Shown: positions 1-6,547 of the stretch, in pieces
How positions within the stretch are numbered: position 1 is the stretch's first letter
How the letters are laid out: each line of letters opens with the position of its first letter
DNA from: Aureococcus anophagefferens
Lineage: Eukaryota > Sar > Pelagophyceae > Pelagomonadales > Pelagomonadaceae
Length of the DNA: 20,752 bases
Direction: 5' to 3'
Assembly (NCBI RefSeq): GCF_000186865.1
Contig: NW_008705566.1
Span: 194,952 to 215,703, forward strand
Notes under the pieces: model-generated
Seen by the model: only the letters and a program-made list of their open reading frames with translations
Databases searched by the model: none
Told to the model about the DNA's origin: nothing
Made by a program: the position numbers and the translations under genes

Positions 1-59
1 CGCTGTGCGTCGAAACCCTCACAAACCCGCTCAACCGCCCCCGCCGAATTCTTTTCACC

Positions 60-1616
60 ATGTGGAAGGTGGCCCTCCTCGCGCTCGCCGCCCACGGCCT
101 GCGGCTCCCCGCGGCCCCGCGCCGCGCCCGGACGGCCCTGCGGTCGAGCGCCCTGGAGGCCGCGGCCGACGGCGAGGGCGAGGGCCTGCGCCGGGGCCAG
201 CGCGTCGTCGACGCCGCGCGGGGCGCGGCCAAGGGCGTCAAGTCGGTGCCCGCGCGGCTCAACAAGGCGCGGACGCCCGGCCCGCGCCGGGTCGCGCTCC
301 TCGTGGAGCCGACGCCCTTCACGCACGTGAGCGGCTACGCGAACCGGTTCAAGGAGCAGCTCAAGTACCTCAAGGAGTTCGGCGACGACGTCGCGATCGC
401 CGTGCCCGACGACAAGCCCGAGGCGCCCGACTCGTACGACGGCTTCCCCATCACGACCGTCGACGGCTTCCGCTTCCCGCTCTACGCGCACCTCTGCCTC
501 ACGGGCGACATCCGGGGCCAGGCGAAGCGCATGGTCGAGCGCTTCAAGCCCGACGTCATCCACGCGTCGAGCCCCGGCTTCTTCGCGCTCGCGGCCGTGT
601 CCTACGCCAAGGCGCTCGACGTGCCCCTCGTGCTCTCGTACCACACGCACCTCCCGGTCTACGCGGAGAAGTACGCGGGCTGGCTCCCCTTCAGCCGCTT
701 CAGCGCGTGGGCCGCGATCAAGATGGCGCACTCGTTCGCAGACCTGACGCTCGTCACGTCGCCGCAGATCATGGCCGAGTTCAAGGAGCAGAACATCAAG
801 CGCGTCGGCGTCTGGCGCAAGGGCATCGACGCGGACACCTTCAACCCCGACTTCCGCGACGAGGCGACGCGGCGGGTGCTCGCGCCGAACCACGCGGACG
901 AGAAGATCCTGCTCTACGTGGGCCGCATCTCCGTCGAGAAGCGCCTCGAGGACGTCGCGGCGACGCTGCGCGCGCGGCCGGACACGGTCTTCGCCGTCGT
1001 CGGCGGCGGGCCCCACGAGGCCGCGCTCCGCGACTTCTTCGCGGAGTTCGGCGACCGCGTCCACTTCGTCGGGGTGCTCCGCGGCGACGACCTCTCCAGG
1101 GCCTACGCGTCCGCGGACCTCTTCACGATGCCGTCGGACTCGGAGACGCTGGGCTTCGTCGTCCTCGAGGCCATGGCGTCGGGCCTGCCCATCGTCGCGG
1201 CGAACGCGGGCGGCATCCCCTCGATCGTGACGAACGACCGCAACGGCGTCCTCGTGACCGCGGGCGACACGGCGACCTTCGCCCAGAAGGTCGGCGCGAT
1301 CCTCGACGACGCCGACCTCCGGGACCGGCTGACGAGCCGCGGCCGCCGCGACACGGAGAACTGGTCCTGGAAGGCGTCGACGAAGCACCTCCGCAACGTC
1401 CACTACACGGCCGCGATCCGCCGCCACGCGGCCGCCAAGCGCGCGCGCGCGACGGGCGACCTCCTCTCCAAGCTCGTGAGCCCCCAGCTCGCGCGCCTCC
1501 TCCGCATGCGCGTCAAGCAGCTCTTCACCGCCGTCTTCGGCTGGGTCGGCCTCGCCAAGGCCGCGACGACGCCCGCGGGGTCGCGCGCGCTCCGGAACCC
1601 GGCCCTCGGCGCCTAG
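60..1616 (+). CDS. SQD2: UDP-sulfoquinovose:diacylglycerol sulfoquinovosyltransferase, plastid-targeted
   Basis: 518 aa, GT4-type glycosyltransferase that makes the plastid sulfolipid SQDG by moving sulfoquinovose from UDP-sulfoquinovose to diacylglycerol. Seen: an N-terminal Rossmann half opening with VALLVEPTPFTHVSGYANRF (79-97), the HASSPG segment (168-173), SYHTHLPVY (193-201), a C-terminal half starting LLYVGRISVEKRLE (284-297), and the GT4 E-x7-E motif at E362/E370 in SETLGFVVLEAMASGLP. These match plant and cyanobacterial SQD2 closely in order and length. Residues 1-16 are hydrophobic and signal-like, followed by an Arg/Ala-rich, acid-poor stretch to about 35, as in bipartite leaders of complex plastids; a classical Phe at the cleavage site is not obvious. 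The ATG at 60 sits in a good context (caccATG). It is convergent with the transporter downstream. The Ala/Arg C-terminal extension after about 450 is not a recognised domain. Confidence 0.95.
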   Translation: MWKVALLALAAHGLRLPAAPRRARTALRSSALEAAADGEGEGLRRGQRVVDAARGAAKGVKSVPARLNKARTPGPRRVALLVEPTPFTHVSGYANRFKEQLKYLKEFGDDVAIAVPDDKPEAPDSYDGFPITTVDGFRFPLYAHLCLTGDIRGQAKRMVERFKPDVIHASSPGFFALAAVSYAKALDVPLVLSYHTHLPVYAEKYAGWLPFSRFSAWAAIKMAHSFADLTLVTSPQIMAEFKEQNIKRVGVWRKGIDADTFNPDFRDEATRRVLAPNHADEKILLYVGRISVEKRLEDVAATLRARPDTVFAVVGGGPHEAALRDFFAEFGDRVHFVGVLRGDDLSRAYASADLFTMPSDSETLGFVVLEAMASGLPIVAANAGGIPSIVTNDRNGVLVTAGDTATFAQKVGAILDDADLRDRLTSRGRRDTENWSWKASTKHLRNVHYTAAIRRHAAAKRARATGDLLSKLVSPQLARLLRMRVKQLFTAVFGWVGLAKAATTPAGSRALRNPALGA

Positions 1617-1705
1617 GGGCGCCGCGCGCCCCTTCTCCCCCCCCTCCTCCCCCCCTCCGTTCGTAGACGAGCGGACGCTGTCGAGCGGGGCGCGCGCGCG
1701 CGCGC
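1617..1705. other. 89-bp convergent intergenic gap with polypyrimidine tract
   Basis: It separates the stop codons of SQD2 (+) and the transporter (-). It holds a C/T-rich tract at about 1630-1659 and a short alternating GC run at about 1689-1706. No AATAAA signal is visible. Both transcripts must end here or inside the opposing gene. Confidence 0.6.
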
Positions 1706-2770
1706 CTAGTGCGCGCCGGGGAGCGTCTTCGCGGCCGCGCGGTCGCGCTTCGCGGACTGCTGGTAGAGGACGCTCGCGACGATGCAGAGGACGATGGACG
1801 CCTGGGCGCCGAGGCTCGCGTGGTGGCTCCAGGCGAGGACGTTGATGGCGACCGTGGCGAGCTTGCAGGCGACGCCGAGCACCGTGAACTGCGTCGCGGA
1901 GATGACGGACCGCGTGCCCCACGCGGAGAACGAGATGCCGATGGCGAGCACGCAGGACGTCGCCAGGGGCACCAGCGTGGACAACCCCAGGGGCGGCACG
2001 TCGCGCGCGAAGGGCGAGTCGAGGGGCTCGCCGGGCTTCGCGTTGAGCAGCAGCGACAGCGCGCGGAACTCGCCCGAGAGGAACGACGCGAGCGGCCAGA
2101 GCGCGACGGCGATGGCGTTCTGGTAGAGCACGAGGCCCCAGGTCGACAGGTTGATCGTCGCCGTGACGTGCTTCGCGTAGACCATCTCCGTGACGATGAC
2201 GACGAGGTAGACGCACGCCCACGCGTAGCCTCGAACCGAAAAGTTCGCGTCGTCGCGCGCGTAGGACACGGCGCCCAGGGCGATGAGCAGGAGGCAGGCC
2301 GCCGTGCGCCGGCTCGGCGGCGCCTCGCCGCGCACGAGCGTGTCCACGCCGCTCACGAGGAGCGGCGTCAGCGACCGGAACGCGATGAACGTCTCGACGG
2401 TACTGTACGTGAGCACCTGCCCGTTCGTGAAGATGGCGAGGTAGAAGACGACGTTGATGGGCGCCATGGCCTTGAGCTTCTCCCAGCGGAAGGCGTCGAC
2501 GTCGACGACGCGGAACTTGCCCAGGAAGTAGACGACGACCGCCGTCGTCAGGAACTGGCACGCCGTGACGACGCCCGGGAACGGCAGCGCGAGCAGCGCC
2601 CACTTGTTCACGACGCTCAGCGTGCTGCTGCACGTCGCGTACCTGCGGCGCGCGGGCGTGCGGGGGACGGCGCGCGCCTACGCGGGGGCGCCGGCGCCGC
2701 GCATGCAGACCAGCAGCAGCACGTAGGCGCCGCTGGGCTCAGGCTTGGGCACCTCCTTCGGCGGACCCAT
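1706..2770 (-). CDS. Nucleotide-sugar transporter (GDP-sugar/TPT-NST family), two exons
   Basis: Multi-pass Golgi-type transporter exchanging a nucleotide sugar, probably GDP-linked, for the nucleoside monophosphate. The main exon (from 2642 down to the stop at 1706) carries about nine hydrophobic helices; SLTPLLVSGVDTLVRGE and TQFTVLGVACKLATVAIN resemble GDP-mannose/GDP-fucose transporters. An open frame beginning at the internal ATG (2611, MNKWALL) would lack helix 1, because family members have an Asn-Lys at the end of helix 1. Upstream on the minus strand, an ATG at 2770 in strong Kozak context (GCGCCATGG) opens MGPPKEVPKPEPSGAYVLL..., and splicing 2702-2643 restores a continuous helix 1 ending TCSSTLSVVNKW. 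Substrate cannot be settled from sequence; triose-phosphate/sugar-phosphate transport is the alternative. The family call is firmer than the exon model. Confidence 0.8.
2643..2702 (-). other. Candidate 60-nt GC-AG intron in the nucleotide-sugar transporter
   Basis: On the minus strand the proposed donor reads AT|GCGCGG and the acceptor CCGCAG|G, phase 2. Removal joins exon 1 to the conserved end of helix 1 without a stop. The unspliced frame hits TAG eight codons after the proposed donor ATG codon. A GT-AG alternative in the same phase (GTAGGC donor, about 39 nt) exists but inserts a Gly/Ala/Pro segment into the helix, so it fits the family less well. Confidence 0.5.
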
Positions 2771-2964
2771 GGCGCCTTCCTCGAGGAGTGGTTCACGGTT
2801 CTTCTCGCTGGTCTCCTGTTGCATAGGCCTGCGGGACCGAATCGTGCAAGACGTGCGCCCCAGAGGGCGTCGTACCCGATTGAAAATGTGGCTGGGTTGG
2901 AAAAAAAGTCGAGTTTATGATGCTGTCAGGAGGCGACCACGGACAAAAGATCCGACAACATGAC

Positions 2965-2980
2965 GGGGTGGGTGGGTGGG
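2965..2980 (+). repeat. G-quadruplex-prone tract 1
   Basis: Four G-runs separated by single T residues (GGGGTGGGTGGGTGGG), an ideal short-loop G4 motif on the plus strand. It starts at the inner edge of the left inverted-repeat arm. Confidence 0.75.
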
Positions 2981-3031
2981 TCCGGAGGTCGGGTTTCAAA
3001 AACCCAAAGTGTACTTAAAGGGTACTTGTAA

Positions 3032-3049
3032 CGCGCGCGCGCGCGCGCG
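3032..3049. repeat. (CG)9 dinucleotide run
   Basis: An uninterrupted alternating CG run of 18 bp inside the MITE-like element, following a small perfect hairpin (GGGTTT, 3-nt loop, AAACCC) at 2991-3005. Alternating CG is prone to left-handed DNA. Confidence 0.8.
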
Positions 3050-3314
3050 GAGGCCGCGCGCGTCTCGCGTCCCGCGCCGCACCGGGAGTCGGGAAGAGGT
3101 GCCATGGAGCACGGCGGTGTCCTCGTCGAGTCGGGCCGCGCCCGGCGTGCGTCGGGTGGCCCGCGGCCGCACGGTGGCGGCTCCTGCCGCGGCACCGGCG
3201 ACTCCCGGTCGACCGCGGCGCCGCGCGCGCGGTGTGGCAATTCAGCGATCGCCCAGCGGCGCGCGGCGCGGCAACTTGAAGGCAACCGACGACGAAGGAG
3301 CTCGTTGATTGGCC

Positions 3315-3341
3315 GGGAGGTGGGTGGGTGGGCGCCGGGGG
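3315..3341 (+). repeat. G-quadruplex-prone tract 2
   Basis: At least four GGG runs with short loops (GGG AGGT GGG T GGG T GGG CGCC GGGG), near the inner side of the right arm. It shares the GGTGGGTGGGTGGG core with tract 1 in the same orientation, so it is a direct repeat, not part of the inverted arms. Confidence 0.7.
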
Positions 3342-3686
3342 CCGGCACCAAAAATCCGTCATGTTGTCTGGTACTTTTTTTTGGGGCGCCTCCTGATGCT
3401 GTTGAAGTTTTTGAGTTATTGGCTCTGCGCGCAAGACGACGGTGCCGGCTTTCAGATGCAACAAGAATTTTGCAAATCGGTGGTCATGGCGCCGAGATAG
3501 AGCTTGCCAAAGGTGCCCATCACCACTGGCGGAGCCCTCTTTACCATCGATTTTCTCGAAAGCGTATCTCGCCATTCGATCCGACATCTTATCCAAACTC
3601 ACAAATTAATTTAGGCAAGCCGTATGAGTCGTTCGGCGATTGCGTCAACATCTCGTCAACTCGACGGCATCCACGGCCGTGGCAAA

Positions 3687-4631
3687 ATGAGGCAAATGGC
3701 CAAGCTCGTCGTCCTCGCGGCAGCCGCGGCCGCGTCCGCGCCGGCGACCTCGCGGCGCGTCGCCTTGCGATCCCTCGTCGCCGCGCCGCTGGCGACGCAG
3801 CTCGCGCCGCCGGCGCGCGCCGCGGCGCCGCCGCCGTCGAGCGTCTCCAAGGAGGTGCTCTCGGGCCTCGCCGGCGGCGCGGCGCAGCGCATCGCCAAGG
3901 ACGTCGTGCTCTTCCCCATCGACACGGTCAAGGTGCGCCTGCAGACCGCGGGCAACCGCGCGCTGACGCGGCGCGCCTTCGCGCGGCCCTACAGCGGCGT
4001 CCTCGCGCCGCTCGTCGTCGGCGTGCCCGCGGCGTCGCTCTTCTTCGGCGTCAAGGACGGTCTCGCGGCCTACGCGCGGAACGCGGGCGTCGCGGACGAG
4101 TTCGCCCTCGAGGCGCTCACGGTCGCGCTGGCGAACGGCCCCTACTGGGCCGCGCGCGCGCCGTCGGAGCTGCTGAAGACGCGGCAGCAGCTCGCGGCGG
4201 ACCCCGAGGGCCTCGCGTCCCTGGCGCGGCGCATCTACGACGAGGCGGGCCTCGCGGGCTTCTACGCGGGCGCTGTGGAGTCCTACAGCTACGCCGTGCC
4301 CGCCGACGTCGTGAAGTTCTCCGCGTACCGCTTCCTCAAACGACGCTACGCCGTGGGCGGCGGGGACGCGGTGCTCCGCAAGGCGCTCCTCGGGTCCGCG
4401 GCGTCCGCCGCCGCCAATGTTTTCACGACGCCCCTCGACGTCTGCAAGACGCGCGCGCTCGAGGCCGGCGACGAGAGCGGCGTCTCGCTCCCGGCGCGCG
4501 CGGCCGCGATCGCGCGCGACGAGGGCGTGATGGAGCTGTACGCGGGCATCGCCCCCCGCGTCGCCCGCGCCGTCGTGTCCGGCGCTTTGCAGTTCGGGAC
4601 ATACGAGTGGTCCAAGGCCCGGTTTCGATAA
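3687..4631 (+). CDS. Mitochondrial carrier family protein, possibly a plastid SAM carrier
   Basis: Six-helix transporter of the MCF/SLC25 fold. Three tandem repeats each carry the P-x-[DE]-x-x-[KR] signature: PIDTVKVRLQT, a divergent PSELLKTRQQ, and PLDVCKTRAL. Family similarity is closest to SAM carriers (YPIDTIKTRLQ / TPLDVIKTR in plants), but the substrate is inference. Three in-frame ATGs exist (3624, 3687, 3696). 3687 is chosen for its context (A at -3) and because MRQMAKLVVLAAAAAASAPA then reads as a signal peptide; 3696 is equally possible. After this comes SRRVALRSLVAAPLATQLA ending in an ARA cleavage-like site, which resembles a plastid/thylakoid-type leader more than a mitochondrial one. 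It is followed after only 67 bp by beta-glucuronidase on the same strand. Confidence 0.85.
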   Translation: MRQMAKLVVLAAAAAASAPATSRRVALRSLVAAPLATQLAPPARAAAPPPSSVSKEVLSGLAGGAAQRIAKDVVLFPIDTVKVRLQTAGNRALTRRAFARPYSGVLAPLVVGVPAASLFFGVKDGLAAYARNAGVADEFALEALTVALANGPYWAARAPSELLKTRQQLAADPEGLASLARRIYDEAGLAGFYAGAVESYSYAVPADVVKFSAYRFLKRRYAVGGGDAVLRKALLGSAASAAANVFTTPLDVCKTRALEAGDESGVSLPARAAAIARDEGVMELYAGIAPRVARAVVSGALQFGTYEWSKARFR

Positions 4632-4644
4632 CGTCCGCCGGAAT

Positions 4645-4651
4645 TATAAAA
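4645..4651 (+). promoter_or_regulatory. TATA-like box upstream of beta-glucuronidase
   Basis: TATAAAA in an otherwise very GC-rich context, 14 bp after the carrier stop and 48 bp before the glucuronidase ATG. It could be a core promoter element, or 3'-end signal DNA of the carrier gene. A tiny uORF (ATG at 4652, stop at 4670-4672, six residues) starts right after it and would be translated only if transcription begins upstream. Confidence 0.4.
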
Positions 4652-4698
4652 ATGCAACAACGGTTCGTTTGAACTCCAGGGCAGCCTTGCGCGCGATC

Positions 4699-6465
4699 AT
4701 GCTCTACCCGAAGCAGTCGCAGACGCGCTGCGTGCTGGACCTCAACGGCATCTGGGACCTCGCGCGGGAGCACGAGAAATGCGGCCAGGAGGACGGCTTC
4801 GAGGCGGAGAAGAAGGTCGCCGTGCCGTGCTCCTACAACGACCTCTACGCCGAGGAGGGCTTCCGCATGTGGTCCGGCGGCGTCTGGTATTCGCGGACCT
4901 TCGTCGTGCCGCGCGCGCTGCGCGGCGAGCGCCTCGTGCTGCGCTTCGGGAGCGTCGCCTACTCCGCGGAGGTCTACGTCAACGGGCTGCGCGCGGGCGC
5001 GCACGCCGGCGGCCACACGCCGTTCGAGTTCGACGTGACGCACCTCGTCGGCGGCGGCGACAACCTGCTCTGCGTGCGGGGCGAGAACGCGCTCTCCGCG
5101 GAGACCGTGCCCATGGGCGGCCTCAACAACGCGCCGGAGAACGGCCAATTCGCGGGGCAGTACCCGGACGTGCCCTTCGACTTCTTCCCCTACGGGGGCA
5201 TCCAGCGCAACGTCTGCCTCTACACGACGTCGCCGGACGGCTGGATCAGCGACATTCGGGTCGTCACGACGATCGACGGCGCGACGGGGCGCGTCTCGAT
5301 CGAGGGCGCCGTCGACGGCGCCGGCGGCATCGGCGACACCATCCACATCACAGTCGACGGCGCGACGACCGCCGCCATCCTGGACCCCGCCGATGCCGGA
5401 AATTCGCGACGGTTCAACGTCGATCTCGTCATCGAGGATTGCAAGTTCTGGGGCGTCGGCGCGCCGAACCTCTACGTCGCGACGATTGCGCTCGTCGACG
5501 GCGCCGGAGCAGTCGTCGACGAGTACGCGCAGCGCTTCGGCGTGCGGACGATCGCGGTCGCCGGCGACCGGCTGCTGCTCAACGGCGCGCCGGTCTATCT
5601 CCAGGGCTTCGGGCGCCACGAGGACTTCCCGATCGTGGGCAAGGGCCTCTGCCACGGCGTCAACGTGCGGGACCACGAGCTCCTGAAGTGGATCAACGCG
5701 AACTCGTACCGCACGACGCACTACCCCTACAGCGAGGAGCTCGTCGCCCTCGCCGACGAGCAGGGGATCCTGCTCATCGCCGAGGCGCCGGCCGTGTCCA
5801 TCAACTTCGACTTCGTGACGCCGAGGACGCTCGAGAACCACCGCGCGGCGCTCCGGGAGCTCATCGAGCGCGACCGCAACGCGCCGAGCGTCATCATGTG
5901 GTCCGTGGCCAACGAGGCGACGACGAACCGGCCCGAGGCCCGGCCCTACTTTTCGGAGCTCGCGGCGGACGCGCGGTCGCTCGACGGCACGCGGCCCGTG
6001 ACCATGGTGACGTGCAAGGTCGAGGACGACGCCGTCGTCGACCTCTTCGACGTCGTCGGCGTCAACTTCTACCCGGGCTGGTACCACCTGCCGGGCGTCG
6101 GCGCGCGCGCGCCCTGGGCCGCGCAGCGCGACAACATGCGCGACGCGCTCTCCGCGCTGCACGCGAAGTGCGGGAAGCCCATCTTCGTCTCCGAGTTCGG
6201 CGCCGACGCGCTCGCGGGCATGCACGCGCTCCCCGCGGAGCAGTGGTCCGAGGAGTACCAGGCGGACCTCATCATGGAGCTCATCTCCGTCTTCCGCGAG
6301 CTCGACTTCGTCGTCGGCGAGCACGTCTGGAACTTCGCGGACTTCCGCACGGCCCAGAACTTCCCCCGCGTCGGCGGCAACAAGAAGGGCGTCTTCACGC
6401 GCGACCGCCAGCCCAAGATGGCCGCCCACTTCCTCAAGCGCCAGTGGGCGACGCCGCGGTACTAA
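4699..6465 (+). CDS. Beta-glucuronidase, glycoside hydrolase family 2
   Basis: 588 aa. It hydrolyses beta-D-glucuronides by the retaining GH2 mechanism. Seen, in order: a sugar-binding jelly-roll (LDLNGIWDLA near the start, GGVWYSRTF, GGHTPFEFDVTHLV, YGGIQRNVCLYTT), an immunoglobulin-like domain, and a TIM barrel opening GFGRHEDFPIVGKG and NSYRTTHYPY. The acid/base Glu406 is in SVANEATT, the nucleophile Glu499 in VSEFGADALAGMH, and the glucuronate-specific N-x-K is N561/K563 in GGNKKGVFTRDR. It aligns nearly end to end with E. coli UidA. The ATG at 4699 is chosen because MLYPKQSQTR aligns with the bacterial start; the frame extends upstream only to a TTG. Odd points: NEA replaces the usual NEP after the acid/base Glu, and there is no signal peptide or lysosomal extension. 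The bacterial-type architecture suggests transfer, although codon bias is that of the host. Confidence 0.95.
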   Translation: MLYPKQSQTRCVLDLNGIWDLAREHEKCGQEDGFEAEKKVAVPCSYNDLYAEEGFRMWSGGVWYSRTFVVPRALRGERLVLRFGSVAYSAEVYVNGLRAGAHAGGHTPFEFDVTHLVGGGDNLLCVRGENALSAETVPMGGLNNAPENGQFAGQYPDVPFDFFPYGGIQRNVCLYTTSPDGWISDIRVVTTIDGATGRVSIEGAVDGAGGIGDTIHITVDGATTAAILDPADAGNSRRFNVDLVIEDCKFWGVGAPNLYVATIALVDGAGAVVDEYAQRFGVRTIAVAGDRLLLNGAPVYLQGFGRHEDFPIVGKGLCHGVNVRDHELLKWINANSYRTTHYPYSEELVALADEQGILLIAEAPAVSINFDFVTPRTLENHRAALRELIERDRNAPSVIMWSVANEATTNRPEARPYFSELAADARSLDGTRPVTMVTCKVEDDAVVDLFDVVGVNFYPGWYHLPGVGARAPWAAQRDNMRDALSALHAKCGKPIFVSEFGADALAGMHALPAEQWSEEYQADLIMELISVFRELDFVVGEHVWNFADFRTAQNFPRVGGNKKGVFTRDRQPKMAAHFLKRQWATPRY

Positions 6466-6547
6466 GAGGGCAAACATGGGCAGGAACGGACGGTTTCTTC
6501 AACGGTGCACTTGACGGTGCCGTGCGAGACTGACAAACTTCGGGAAG
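6466..6547 (+). promoter_or_regulatory. 82-bp intergenic region upstream of the phosphoesterase
   Basis: It lies between two same-strand genes, so it must hold the end of the glucuronidase transcript and the promoter/5' UTR of the next gene. It is less GC-rich than its flanks; no TATA box or other clear motif is seen. Confidence 0.3.

Larger units (their letters stand above)
2926..3396. mobile_element. MITE-like non-autonomous element, 471 bp, with 41-bp terminal inverted repeats
   Basis: The arm at 2926-2966 and the reverse complement of 3356-3396 align without gaps over 41 bp with 31 matches. They include an exact 10-bp outer end (TCAGGAGGCG) and an exact 13-bp inner end (GACAACATGACGG) at identical spacing. 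The bases immediately outside both ends are TGCTG in the same orientation (2921-2925 and 3397-3401), like a 5-bp target-site duplication. The interior encodes no credible transposase and holds two G4-prone tracts and a CG dinucleotide run. The transposon superfamily is not assignable from these ends. Confidence 0.6.
2771..3686. other. 916-bp region without a supported gene
   Basis: This is the longest gene-free stretch. The left 155 bp is the upstream region of the minus-strand transporter. The centre (2926-3396) is the inverted-repeat element described separately. The right part (3397-3686) loses the strong third-position G/C bias and becomes AT-rich just upstream of the carrier gene (about 3590-3615), as expected for promoter/5' UTR. 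A minus-strand frame (start near 3602) is open for 195 codons but has no recognisable domain or codon bias. An inverted CCAAT box lies at about 3303-3312. Confidence 0.6.

Noticed and set aside
3015..3602. 195-codon minus-strand frame starting MSLDKMSDRMARYAFEK
   Set aside because: Weak codon bias, crosses the inverted-repeat element and the CG run, no known domain. A second short frame here (MVKRAPPVVMGTFGKLYLGA) looks protein-like but is only 31 codons.
3104..3623. Upstream plus-strand extension in another frame before the carrier gene
   Set aside because: Runs through the MITE-like element and out of frame with the carrier; no domain.
4669..4698. TTG-initiated start for beta-glucuronidase
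   Set aside because: A near-cognate start is unlikely in a eukaryotic nuclear gene, and the ATG at 4699 aligns with the bacterial homologue.
4423..6477. 684-codon minus-strand open frame
   Set aside because: Exact antisense of beta-glucuronidase, whose catalytic motifs are unambiguous; the composition is typical shadow sequence.
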